Source: Myroides indicus (lineage in GTDB: Bacteria > Bacteroidota > Bacteroidia > Flavobacteriales > Flavobacteriaceae). From it: a stretch of DNA of 64,000 nucleotides. Of this stretch, positions 18,767-27,069 are shown in pieces (positions within the stretch are counted from its first letter, which is position 1; each line of letters starts with the position of its first letter). The DNA lies in NCBI RefSeq assembly GCF_004364575.1, contig NZ_SOAG01000014.1, forward strand, positions 20,656 to 84,655. The letters are read 5' to 3'. Below the pieces are notes generated by a model. That model ran no database searches. It saw only the letters and a program-made list of their open reading frames with translations, and was not told where the DNA came from. A program made the position numbers and the translations under genes.

Positions 18767-18774
18767 CAAAAATA
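18767..18774 (-). promoter_or_regulatory. Bacteroidetes -7 element abutting the HU-SPOR start codon
   Basis: On the minus strand this reads TATTTTTG (TAnnTTTG). Its end is 4 bases from the ATG at 18762, so the expected transcription start is on or beside the A of the ATG. Confidence 0.4.
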
Positions 18775-18924
18775 CAGTAAACAATAGGCGGAACAAAAAA
18801 ATATTCACAAATGTTATTAACAAAAGAACAATCATAGAGAGATTACATGTTGATAAATAAATTATAAATATCCCTATAAAAATAGTACCTTTTAGAGACT
18901 ATATTAATGCTTTTAATTTTTGAA

Positions 18925-20037
18925 ATGGATCAAGAACAATTGTTTTACAGTTTGGCTTTACAAAAAGTTACGGGAATCGGAGCAATAACCGCGAGGCGTC
19001 TAGTGGAATATTTTGGAACAGAAAAAGCTGTTTTTAAAGCTGCTAAAAAAGAACTAATCGAGGCGGGTAGGATTAGTGAAACGCTAATTAAAAATTTAAG
19101 TAATCGCACAGTTTTTGAATTGGCGGAAACAGAAATGAAGCATATTAAACAAAATAATATAACAGTTATACACTATAAAGATGAACGTTTTCCTGAATTA
19201 TTGAATCACTGTCCGGATGCGCCAATTCTGCTTTTTAGCAATACTTTAAACTGCAATTGGAATACCGACAAAATAATAAGTATTGTGGGAACCAGACAGC
19301 CAACTACAAGAGGTTTGGATTTTTGTGCAGAATTACTGGAGGGACTTAAAGATTACAACCCGGTTGTTGTTAGCGGGTTGGCTTACGGCGTTGACATCAG
19401 TGCGCATTTGGCAGCGTTAAACAATAACGTGATAACTTATGCCGTTTTAGGACACGGATTGAATAAAATTTATCCGGACGAACATTTCCATTACGCAAAA
19501 AATATGGAAAAAGGAGGAGGAGGACTGTTGTCGGAGTTTTGGATAACAGATAAAATTGACAGGGAAAACTTTATTAAACGCAATCGGATTGTGGCGGGAA
19601 TGACAAAGGCAACCATCGTAATTGAAAGTGCGTTAAAGGGCGGTTCTATGTCAACCATTTCTTTTGCCAACGATTATAACAGGGATGCATTTGCTGTACC
19701 GGGACGGGTACAAGATAGAATGAGTGCTGGTTGCAATGAACTTATCAGAACAAATAGAGCACAATTGCTAACATCGGCAAAGGAAATTATTGAAACTTTG
19801 AATTGGGATTGCGCTCCGGTTAAACAAAAGCAAATTCAACCGAAATTGTTTTTAGATCTCAATGAAGAGGAACAGAAAATATACGACTTTTTAAAAATCC
19901 GAAAAAAAGAACTATTGGATGTAATAGCTATAGATTGCGCCATGCCGATTTATAAAGTAAGTACGGCGTTGCTTAATTTGGAATTAAAAGGAGCAGTGGC
20001 TCCCCTGCCTGGAAAATATTTTGAAATTGTAGAATAA
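18925..20037 (+). CDS. dprA: DNA-processing protein DprA
   Basis: The 370-aa protein has an N-terminal helix-hairpin-helix region (KVTGIGAITARRLVEYFG), a Rossmann-like DprA core (~85-290; ISIVGTRQPTTRG, VVSGLAYGVDISAH, ESALKGGSMSTISFAND, FAVPGRVQD), and a C-terminal winged-helix domain (~305-370). DprA loads RecA onto incoming single-stranded DNA in natural transformation. I chose the ATG at 18925 (MDQEQLFY); one at 18907 adds six non-conserved residues. recA is on the opposite strand about 2 kb away. Confidence 0.95.
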   Translation: MDQEQLFYSLALQKVTGIGAITARRLVEYFGTEKAVFKAAKKELIEAGRISETLIKNLSNRTVFELAETEMKHIKQNNITVIHYKDERFPELLNHCPDAPILLFSNTLNCNWNTDKIISIVGTRQPTTRGLDFCAELLEGLKDYNPVVVSGLAYGVDISAHLAALNNNVITYAVLGHGLNKIYPDEHFHYAKNMEKGGGGLLSEFWITDKIDRENFIKRNRIVAGMTKATIVIESALKGGSMSTISFANDYNRDAFAVPGRVQDRMSAGCNELIRTNRAQLLTSAKEIIETLNWDCAPVKQKQIQPKLFLDLNEEEQKIYDFLKIRKKELLDVIAIDCAMPIYKVSTALLNLELKGAVAPLPGKYFEIVE

Positions 20038-20075
20038 AAAATCCGGCTGTATTTTTACTACAGCCGGATTTTGTA
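20038..20075. terminator. Bidirectional terminator between dprA and trpS
   Basis: ATCCGGCTGT (20041-20050) pairs perfectly with ACAGCCGGAT (20060-20069), flanked by As on the left and Ts on the right; it serves both convergent genes. Confidence 0.9.
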
Positions 20076-20082
20076 AAAAATA

Positions 20083-21051
20083 TTAATAACCTAACTTTTC
20101 TCTAACCCGTTGTAAAGTTTGGGTTGCTATTTGAGATGCTTTTTCAGCCCCGATAGCCAACAGCTTATCTACCTCGTCCGGATTATTGATGTAGAAATCA
20201 TATTTTTCGCGAATGGTTTTAAACTGTTCAGTGATTAATTCAAACAAAGCTTGTTTAGCGTGTCCGTATCCATAATTTCCACCTTCGTAATTAGTCCGCA
20301 TTTGAGCAATCTGTTCTGGAGATGCAAGCAGTTTATAAAGCGTAAATACATTACAGTTATCAGGGCTTTTAGGCTCTTCCAAAGAGGTGCTGTCCGTTTC
20401 AATACTCATTACTTCTTTTCGCAACGTTTTATCGTTCTGAAAGATGTTAATTGTATTTTTTCGGGATTTACTCATTTTGTTGCCGTCTGTTCCGGGAACA
20501 ATCATTACATCTTCAGAAAGTTTGACCTCCGGTAAAACAAAAGTTTCTCCCATTTGATTGTTAAAACGCGAAGCAACATCTCTGGTTATTTCAATGTGCT
20601 GCTGCTGATCTTTGCCTACAGGGACAATTTCTGCGTCATACAACAAAATATCTGCTGCCATTAGCATCGGGTAAGTAAAAAGTCCGGTATTCACATCTGA
20701 AAGAACAGAAGCTTTGTCTTTGAACGAATGAGCCAATGTCAATCGCTGATATGGAAAAAAGCAACTTAAATACCACGTTAACTCAGTCGTTTGAGGTACG
20801 TCGGACTGGCGGTAAAAAGTTACGTGATTAACATCTAAACCACAAGCCAGCCAAGTTGCCGCAACACTATAGGTATTTTCCTTTAATGTTTTAGCGTCTT
20901 TAATTTGTGTTGCCGAATGTAAGTTGGCAATAAAAATAAAAGACTCGTTCTCTTTGCTGTTTGCCATTTCAATTGCAGGCAGAATAGCTCCCAAGAGATT
21001 CCCTAAATGTGGAGTTCCGGTACTTTGAACTCCAGTTAGAATTTTAGCCAT
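20083..21051 (-). CDS. trpS: Tryptophan-tRNA ligase
   Basis: The 322-aa class I aminoacyl-tRNA synthetase charges tRNA-Trp. The HIGH-type signature appears as TPHLGNLLGA near residue 13, and NKMSKSRKNT is the KMSKS loop near residue 195. GLFTYPMLMAADILLY and VPVGKDQQQHIE are typical TrpS core motifs. The length fits the bacterial enzyme. A TATCTTTG promoter element lies about 27 bases upstream. Confidence 0.97.
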   Translation of the reverse strand: MAKILTGVQSTGTPHLGNLLGAILPAIEMANSKENESFIFIANLHSATQIKDAKTLKENTYSVAATWLACGLDVNHVTFYRQSDVPQTTELTWYLSCFFPYQRLTLAHSFKDKASVLSDVNTGLFTYPMLMAADILLYDAEIVPVGKDQQQHIEITRDVASRFNNQMGETFVLPEVKLSEDVMIVPGTDGNKMSKSRKNTINIFQNDKTLRKEVMSIETDSTSLEEPKSPDNCNVFTLYKLLASPEQIAQMRTNYEGGNYGYGHAKQALFELITEQFKTIREKYDFYINNPDEVDKLLAIGAEKASQIATQTLQRVREKLGY

Positions 21052-21077
21052 TGTGTGAAATTTATTGAAATAAGAAA

Positions 21078-21085
21078 CAAAGATA
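21078..21085 (-). promoter_or_regulatory. Bacteroidetes -7 promoter element for trpS
   Basis: Read on the minus strand this is TATCTTTG, matching TAnnTTTG. It gives a leader of about 20 bases. Confidence 0.45.
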
Positions 21086-21190
21086 AAGTTTTTGAAACTT
21101 ATTCATTCACTTTTTGAGTTACGATATTATTTTTAATGACTGAAATACTTAAATTTGATACTTAATATTTATACAGAACAGCTATAAAAC

Positions 21191-21952
21191 ATGGGATTTA
21201 TCAAAACAATTTTGAGTGTGCTTTGGCGTATTTGGTTTTATTTGTGGATGCTTGTGGTGATTTTGTTGTTGTCTCCTGCTTTATTGCTGACGATTTGGAC
21301 AGAAAAAACTTATCCGTATTTTTTTAAAGTAGCTCGCCTTTGGGCAAAAATGATTTTTTTTGGCATGGGAATGCGTTACGAAGTAACACGACTTCAGGCT
21401 TTGGAAAAAGGAAAGAGCTATATGCTTGTTGCCAATCACACCTCTATGATGGATATTATGCTGATGTATATTTTAGTCCAAGGCAATCCTTTTGTTTTTG
21501 TAGGAAAAAAAGAACTTGCTAAACTGCCACTGTTCGGTTTCTTTTATAAAAAAACTTGTATTTTGGTTGACAGAGGCAGCTCAAAAAGCAAATATGAAGT
21601 ATTTAAGAGAGCACAGGCAAGATTAAACCAAGGTCTCAGTATTTGTATTTTTCCAGAGGGTGGTGTTCCTGACGATACCAGGGTTGTTCTTGATACCTTT
21701 AAAGATGGAGCTTTCAGATTGGCAATAGAGCATCAAATACCTATAGTACCTATATCTTTTGGATACCTGAAACATTATTTTCCTTTTGATTTTGGTAAAG
21801 GGTTTCCCGGAAAAGTTCCTGTTACAGTTCACCCTTTTGTAGAAACAAAAGGTCTCCATCAGGAGGATAAAAGAGCCCTCAAAGAAAAAACACGTCAGAT
21901 TATACTGAATCAGTTAACTATATGGGAAATCCAAAAAAAAATCCAGACTTGA
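21191..21952 (+). CDS. plsC: 1-acyl-sn-glycerol-3-phosphate acyltransferase
   Basis: The 253-aa membrane enzyme makes phosphatidic acid from lysophosphatidic acid. It has an N-terminal transmembrane helix (~8-35), the catalytic NHTSMMD (HX4D), FVGKKELAKLP, FPEGGVPDD (acyl-acceptor site) and PIVPISFG. It is monocistronic, with its stop codon inside the terminator stem that also ends recA. Confidence 0.92.
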   Translation: MGFIKTILSVLWRIWFYLWMLVVILLLSPALLLTIWTEKTYPYFFKVARLWAKMIFFGMGMRYEVTRLQALEKGKSYMLVANHTSMMDIMLMYILVQGNPFVFVGKKELAKLPLFGFFYKKTCILVDRGSSKSKYEVFKRAQARLNQGLSICIFPEGGVPDDTRVVLDTFKDGAFRLAIEHQIPIVPISFGYLKHYFPFDFGKGFPGKVPVTVHPFVETKGLHQEDKRALKEKTRQIILNQLTIWEIQKKIQT

Positions 21953-21972
21953 TAAAAAGTCCGGATTTTTTA
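21935..21972. terminator. Bidirectional terminator between plsC and recA
   Basis: ATCCAGACTT (21941-21950) pairs with AAGTCCGGAT (21957-21966) with one mismatch, flanked by an A-run and a T-run. The stem overlaps the plsC stop codon. Confidence 0.85.
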
Positions 21973-22977
21973 TTATGATTCTCGGTTTTTGATTTCTTCC
22001 TTGATTTTCTGTTCAAGTTCTTCCATTAGCTCAGGGTTGTCTTTAATTAAGCCTTTTACAGCATCTCTTCCCTGTCCTAATTTTGTATCGCCATAGCTAA
22101 ACCAGGATCCGCTTTTTTTAACAATGTCAAAATCTACAGCCATATCCAGCACTTCGCCTACTTTTGAAATTCCTTCACCATACATGATGTCAAATTCTGC
22201 CGTTCTGAATGGAGGTGCTACTTTATTTTTAACGATTTTGACTTTTGTTCTGTTTCCTGTAACGTTGTCGCCGTCTTTTATTTGAGTAGATTTTCGGATG
22301 TCTAAACGCACTGAGGCATAAAACTTAAGAGCGTTACCTCCGGTTGTAGTTTCAGGGTTTCCAAACATTACCCCGATTTTATCTCTTAACTGGTTGATGA
22401 AAAATACAGTACAGTTGGTTTTGCTGATAGTTGATGTTAGTTTTCTCAACGCTTGTGACATCAATCGGGCGTGCAGTCCCATTTTAGAGTCACCCATTTC
22501 ACCTTCAATTTCGCTTTTTGGCGTAAGTGCAGCCACTGAGTCAATAACTACCAGATCAATTGCACCTGATCGGATTAAATTTTCTGCAATTTCCAGTGCT
22601 TGTTCACCATTATCTGGTTGAGAAATGATTAGATTATCAATATCAACGCCTAATTTTTGTGCATAAAAACGATCAAAAGCATGTTCTGCATCAATAAAGG
22701 CAGCTATGCCGCCTCCTTTTTGTGCTTCTGCAATGGCGTGTAGCGTTAAGGTAGTTTTTCCTGAAGACTCCGGGCCGTATATCTCTATCACTCTTCCTCT
22801 CGGATAACCTCCAACGCCTAAAGCTAAGTCAATGCCAAGCGAGCCCGAAGAAATTACTTCTACTTCTTCTACTGCAGTATCTCCAAGTTTCATTACCGTT
22901 CCCTTGCCGTAGGTTTTGTCTAGTTTGTCCAGCGTTAGCTGCAACGCTTTTAATTTGGCTTCTTTGTCTGCGCTCAT
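21973..22977 (-). CDS. recA: Recombinase RecA
   Basis: The 334-aa protein is the homologous recombination and SOS co-protease protein. It has Walker [10 protein letters not shown], Walker B region [12 protein letters not shown], the DNA-binding L1/L2 loops ([36 protein letters not shown]) and [10 protein letters not shown]. The C-terminal tail is short and acidic ([12 protein letters not shown]). No LexA-type box was recognised upstream. Confidence 0.98.
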   Translation of the reverse strand: MSADKEAKLKALQLTLDKLDKTYGKGTVMKLGDTAVEEVEVISSGSLGIDLALGVGGYPRGRVIEIYGPESSGKTTLTLHAIAEAQKGGGIAAFIDAEHAFDRFYAQKLGVDIDNLIISQPDNGEQALEIAENLIRSGAIDLVVIDSVAALTPKSEIEGEMGDSKMGLHARLMSQALRKLTSTISKTNCTVFFINQLRDKIGVMFGNPETTTGGNALKFYASVRLDIRKSTQIKDGDNVTGNRTKVKIVKNKVAPPFRTAEFDIMYGEGISKVGEVLDMAVDFDIVKKSGSWFSYGDTKLGQGRDAVKGLIKDNPELMEELEQKIKEEIKNRES

Positions 22978-23116
22978 TTTTTAAACTGTAAAATTATATT
23001 GTAAAAGTAATACAATTTATTCAGACTTCAAGAGGAAGGTGTAATTATGGAAAACAATAAACTGGTTTTGTGAGCTTTTTTTGCGATATATTTACAGACG
23101 ATTTAATCGTTAACGT

Positions 23117-23704
23117 ATGAAATACATTTTTTATATTATTGTTTGGGCAATGTCATCATTAGCTTTTTCTCAGGAAGCTATAGAGTGGACTAAGGATTAT
23201 AAACTGCAATTAACCGATTTTAAATCGCCTGCAACCAAAATAGAAAAGAATACCAGACCTGCTTTAGCAATGCCTGTAGGGTTTGATTTTCAGTTTGGCA
23301 TGAGCAGTTTGGCATTTATGGCAAAAAAGAATTTTAATGCAGATGTAGTATGCTTATTTAAAAAAGAAGCAGCCAGCTTATCGGCTTCTGATGAGGTTTC
23401 TGCTATGGAATTGTTACATTTAGCACAATATCAGTTTGATTTATCGGAATTATATGCAAGGAAAACGAGAAAAGAGCTTTACGAAAGTAAAAATGCTTTT
23501 TCTAATATAGATTTTTGTAAATCAATTGTTGAAAAATATAACAATGAAGTGCTGGTAAAAATCAGCAAAGTTTCTAATGAGGTTGAATGGGGTAAAAATA
23601 AAGAACTATTAGCTCAATTCCATCAAGAGGTTTTGGAAGAAATAGAAAACCTGAGCGATTTTTGCAAGAATTGTAAACCAACCAAAAAGAAAAAAGCAAG
23701 ATAA
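23117..23704 (+). CDS. Secreted DUF922-like protein lacking the metal site, function unknown
   Basis: The 195-aa protein has a signal peptide (~1-18, ending AFSQ). KDYKLQLTDFKSP and LSELYARKTRKEL match the general layout of DUF922 putative zinc proteases, in which a HEQGHF-type motif sits just before the AR..R helix. Here that site reads HLAQYQF, so the Glu and second His are missing. Residue pattern and length otherwise fit. It may be a non-catalytic relative. The C-terminus is a basic Lys-rich tail (KKKKAR) preceded by CKNC. Family assignment is from memory of the pattern and is tentative. Confidence 0.6.
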   Translation: MKYIFYIIVWAMSSLAFSQEAIEWTKDYKLQLTDFKSPATKIEKNTRPALAMPVGFDFQFGMSSLAFMAKKNFNADVVCLFKKEAASLSASDEVSAMELLHLAQYQFDLSELYARKTRKELYESKNAFSNIDFCKSIVEKYNNEVLVKISKVSNEVEWGKNKELLAQFHQEVLEEIENLSDFCKNCKPTKKKKAR

Positions 23705-23719
23705 CTTCTTAATCCCCGA

Positions 23720-23752
23720 TTTTGTAGTTTAATAATCAAAATATTATCTTTG
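23720..23752 (+). promoter_or_regulatory. Strong Bacteroidetes promoter for the trhO-trhP cluster
   Basis: TTTTG (23720-23724), a 20-base spacer, and TATCTTTG (23745-23752) match the -33/-7 consensus well. The trhO ATG is 71 bases downstream. Confidence 0.7.
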
Positions 23753-23822
23753 TGCCGAAATTCTTCCATTTTAGAATTTCGAAAACGTTTTTTTAATATT
23801 CTACACTTAAAAAGTTTATAGC

Positions 23823-25181
23823 ATGCAACTGTATAACACATTAAGCGCAGAAGAAAGAGCACAACTTATTGAACAAGCAGGTGAAAACCGTTTGACTTTG
23901 TCTTTCTATGCGTATGCCAACATTGAGAACCCTCAACAATTTAGAGATGAATTATTTTTAGCATGGAATGCTTTGGACGCTTTAGGGCGCATTTACGTTG
24001 CTCATGAAGGAATCAATGCACAAATGTCTGTTCCGGCATCTAAATTTGAAGCTTTCAGAGATACTTTGGAGGAGTATGACTTTATGAAAGGCATTCGTCT
24101 AAATGTAGCGATTGAGCAAGACGACCTTTCTTTTTTAAAGCTCACCATAAAAGTACGAAATAAAATTGTTGCTGATGGGTTAAATGACAATACTTTTGAC
24201 GTTACCAATAAAGGAATACACCTAAAAGCAAAAGAGTTTAATCAGCTGTTAGAAGATCCGAATACAATTGTAGTGGATTTTAGAAATCACTACGAAAGTG
24301 AAGTTGGACATTTTATAGGAGCAATAACTCCGGATGTAGATACTTTCCGCGAGTCATTGCCTATTATAAAAAATCAGCTGAAGGATATCAAAGAAGAAAA
24401 AAACTTATTGATGTATTGCACAGGTGGTATTCGCTGTGAAAAAGCTTCCGCTTACTTTAAGCATCACGGCTTTAAAAATGTATATCAGCTTGAAGGAGGA
24501 ATTATAGAATATACACGACAGGTAAAAGCTGAAGGACTGGAAAGTAAATTCATTGGGAAAAACTTTGTATTTGACCACCGTTTGGGAGAACGCATTACAG
24601 ATGATGTTATTGCACATTGCCACCAATGCGGAAAACCTTGTGATACTCACGTAAACTGTGCTAATGAAGCTTGCCATTTACTTTTTATCCAGTGCGATGA
24701 ATGTGCCGAAAAAATGCACGGTTGCTGTTCAGATGAATGTTTGGATATTATCCAATTGCCTGTTGAAGAACAAAAACGGTTGCGAAAAGGAATACAAAAA
24801 GGAAATCTGATCTTTAAAAAAGGACGCTCGGAAGCTTTAAAATTCAAAAAAGAGCGCAATGTTTTTGAAGAGATAAAGGCAGTGAAAGTTGCAGCGGTAA
24901 CTCAGATCCGCAAAAAACAAGCCGAGCGAAAAATTCTTGTAGGAACTGTACAGCATTATTTTACAAAAGCAGGAGTAGGACAATTTCTGATAGAAAAAGA
25001 AATTAAATTGGGCGATAAAATTGCCATTGTTGGGCCAACGACAGGGGATGAAAGAGTAACGCTTGATCACATGATGGTAAACGGACAAGAAGTTGCAATT
25101 GCAAACGAAGGAGATAGAATGACAATGACGTTGAACTTTCGTGTGCGCAAAAACGATCAGCTATTTAAAATCACAGAATAA
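23823..25181 (+). CDS. trhO: tRNA uridine(34) hydroxylase TrhO with added C-terminal U32-like domain
   Basis: This rhodanese-like enzyme (UPF0176/YceA) uses O2 to make 5-hydroxyuridine at position 34 of tRNA. It has an N-terminal ferredoxin-like fold (~1-120), a rhodanese domain (~135-230) with catalytic Cys in MYCTGGIRCEKAS, then a Cys-rich region (~262-305; CHQCGKPC, CDECAEKMHGCC) likely to bind metal. At 452 aa it is about 100 aa longer than E. coli TrhO. The extra ~85 residues (369-452) align over their whole length with the C-terminal domain of the next gene product, TrhP: shared HYF.KA.VG.F.IE, GDKI, V.D.M.VN and FRVR. The two genes are 12 bases apart. Confidence 0.92.
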   Translation: MQLYNTLSAEERAQLIEQAGENRLTLSFYAYANIENPQQFRDELFLAWNALDALGRIYVAHEGINAQMSVPASKFEAFRDTLEEYDFMKGIRLNVAIEQDDLSFLKLTIKVRNKIVADGLNDNTFDVTNKGIHLKAKEFNQLLEDPNTIVVDFRNHYESEVGHFIGAITPDVDTFRESLPIIKNQLKDIKEEKNLLMYCTGGIRCEKASAYFKHHGFKNVYQLEGGIIEYTRQVKAEGLESKFIGKNFVFDHRLGERITDDVIAHCHQCGKPCDTHVNCANEACHLLFIQCDECAEKMHGCCSDECLDIIQLPVEEQKRLRKGIQKGNLIFKKGRSEALKFKKERNVFEEIKAVKVAAVTQIRKKQAERKILVGTVQHYFTKAGVGQFLIEKEIKLGDKIAIVGPTTGDERVTLDHMMVNGQEVAIANEGDRMTMTLNFRVRKNDQLFKITE

Positions 25182-25193
25182 TAAATAGACGTA

Positions 25194-26438
25194 ATGACAG
25201 TTTCGGGAAGAATTGAACTGATGGCTCCTGCTGGCAATTTTGAATCGTTGCAGGCCGCTCTGGACAATGGGGCAGATTCCGTATATTTTGGTGTGGATCA
25301 GCTAAATATGAGAGCGCGTTCTACCGTAAATTTTTCGATTGATGATTTACAAGAAATAGCCAAGCGTTGTCAGACAAAAAATGTTCGAACTTATTTAACG
25401 GTGAATACAATAATTTATGATCACGATCTGTCCATTGTAAAAACCTTGTTGAACAAAGCAAAAGAAGCCGGACTGACAGCAGTAATTGCTTCAGATCAGG
25501 CGGTAATTGCCTCGGCAAGGGCTATTGGACTGGAAGTTCATATTTCAACACAGCTAAACATTACCAATATTGAAACAGTTAGGTTTTACAGTCTGTTTGC
25601 AGATACTATTGTTTTGTCGCGGGAGCTGAGTTTGCGTCAGGTAAAAAAGATTGCCGAAGCCATCGAACGAGAACAAATCAAAGGACCGTCTGGCAATTTG
25701 GTTGAAATTGAAATATTCGGGCATGGCGCATTGTGTATGGCGGTTTCCGGGAAGTGTTATTTGAGTCTGCATTCGCATAATTCTTCAGCTAATAGAGGCG
25801 CTTGCAAGCAAAATTGCCGAAAAAAATATACAGTAATTGATCAGGAAAGCGGTTTTGAAATCGAATTGGATAACGAGTATATGATGTCGCCAAAAGATTT
25901 ATGTACAGTTGACTTCTTGGATCAGGTAATTGCTGCCGGGGCTAAAGTCTTAAAGATAGAAGGAAGAGGACGAGCTCCTGAATATGTTGCTACTGTTATA
26001 CGGACATATCGGGCTGCGATTGACTCTGTGGCGGAAGGAAATTATACTAAAGACAAAGTGAAAGAGTGGATGAAAGCTCTTGAAACAGTTTATAATCGCG
26101 GATTTTGGAGCGGCTATTATTTAGGGCAGAAATTGGGCGAATGGAGTGATAATCCGGGCAGTAATGCAACACAAAAAAAGGTATATGTGGGTAAGGCGAT
26201 ACATTATTTTCAAAAAGCTGCCGTGGGAGAGTTTAAGATAGAGGCCTATGACATTAGAGTAGGTGATAAGATACTGGTTACCGGATCAAGTACAGGAGCT
26301 AAAGAAGTGATTGTTGACGAAATGCTGGTAAATGAACAGGCTGCCGAACGCGCTACTAAAGGAGATGATTGTACTATAAAACTGCCGTTTAGAGTAAGGA
26401 TGTCTGATAAATTGTATAAAATTGTAGAAGCGCAATGA
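25194..26438 (+). CDS. trhP: U32-family protein, TrhP-like tRNA hydroxylation protein
   Basis: This 414-aa U32 'peptidase' family member has the opening ELMAPAGNFESLQAALDNGADSVYFG cut here to its parts: ELMAPAGN, ALDNGADSVYFG. The family signature is EIFGHGALCMAVSGKCYLS, followed by NRGACKQNCRKKY. Together with other Cys residues these should hold a 4Fe-4S cluster. TrhP of E. coli (YegQ) makes 5-hydroxyuridine-34 from prephenate without O2. A C-terminal beta domain (~328-414) is the U32 C-terminal domain and is homologous to the tail of TrhO. It overlaps the ferredoxin gene by 4 bases (ATGA), implying coupled translation. A role in ho5U synthesis is inferred from adjacency to trhO; other U32 roles (collagenase-like, UbiUV) are less likely. 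Confidence 0.85.
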   Translation: MTVSGRIELMAPAGNFESLQAALDNGADSVYFGVDQLNMRARSTVNFSIDDLQEIAKRCQTKNVRTYLTVNTIIYDHDLSIVKTLLNKAKEAGLTAVIASDQAVIASARAIGLEVHISTQLNITNIETVRFYSLFADTIVLSRELSLRQVKKIAEAIEREQIKGPSGNLVEIEIFGHGALCMAVSGKCYLSLHSHNSSANRGACKQNCRKKYTVIDQESGFEIELDNEYMMSPKDLCTVDFLDQVIAAGAKVLKIEGRGRAPEYVATVIRTYRAAIDSVAEGNYTKDKVKEWMKALETVYNRGFWSGYYLGQKLGEWSDNPGSNATQKKVYVGKAIHYFQKAAVGEFKIEAYDIRVGDKILVTGSSTGAKEVIVDEMLVNEQAAERATKGDDCTIKLPFRVRMSDKLYKIVEAQ

Positions 26439-26665
26439 TAGTTGTAACTTTACAGCGAGATAAATGTATTGGTTGCAATTATTGCGTTGAGGTAGCTCCC
26501 CGGCAATTTCAGATGTCGAAAAAAGACGGAAAAACCGTTTTGCTCAGATCTGTTAACAATAAGGGCTTTTATACATTAAAATCTTCTGATTACAGTATAT
26601 TGGAGGGATGTGAACAAGCAGAAAAAGTTTGTCCGGTACACATCATAAAGGTTAAAGATATTTAA
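26435..26665 (+). CDS. Small 4Fe-4S ferredoxin
   Basis: The 76-aa protein has CIGCNYC near residue 11 and a distal Cys-Pro (VCPVH) near residue 69, enough for a single 4Fe-4S cluster, plus one extra Cys in LEGCEQ. It overlaps trhP by 4 bases and precedes the ArsC-like gene by 1 base, so it is co-translated with them. It may supply electrons to the U32 protein, which is inference. Confidence 0.88.
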   Translation: MIVVTLQRDKCIGCNYCVEVAPRQFQMSKKDGKTVLLRSVNNKGFYTLKSSDYSILEGCEQAEKVCPVHIIKVKDI

Positions 26666-26666
26666 G

Positions 26667-27023
26667 ATGAGAAAGATATATTATTTAAGCAGCTGTACAA
26701 CCTGTAAACGAATTTTAGGTGAGATGTCTGAAATTGATAGTTTTGAATTGCAGGAAATAAAACAAAACCCTGTAACGGAACAACAGTTGGCAGAAATGTT
26801 TGCAAAAACAGGCAGTTATGAAAAGTTGTTTAACAAACGCGCACAGTTGTACAAAAGCAGAGGGTTGAAAGACCAAAATCTTGGAGAAGAGGATTTTAAA
26901 GATCTGATTTTAGAGCATTATACCTTTTTGAGCCGTCCGGTTATGTTTATAGATGGCAATATTTATGTAGGTAACAGTAAAAAAGTAGTTGAAGAAGCCA
27001 TTCAACAAGCAAATAAGTTGTAG
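26667..27023 (+). CDS. ArsC/Spx-family thioredoxin-fold protein
   Basis: The 118-aa protein has the N-terminal redox pair CTTC (residues 10-13), KRAQLYKSRGL and FLSRPVMFIDGNIYVG, which place it in the ArsC/YffB family. True arsenate reductases of this family have one N-terminal Cys, whereas CxxC is more like Spx/YffB members, so arsenate reduction is not assured. It is the last gene of the trhO cluster. Confidence 0.82.
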   Translation: MRKIYYLSSCTTCKRILGEMSEIDSFELQEIKQNPVTEQQLAEMFAKTGSYEKLFNKRAQLYKSRGLKDQNLGEEDFKDLILEHYTFLSRPVMFIDGNIYVGNSKKVVEEAIQQANKL

Positions 27024-27069
27024 GTTTTATTGTTGTAAGTTGTATGTTAAATGGTGAAAATACTACCGT

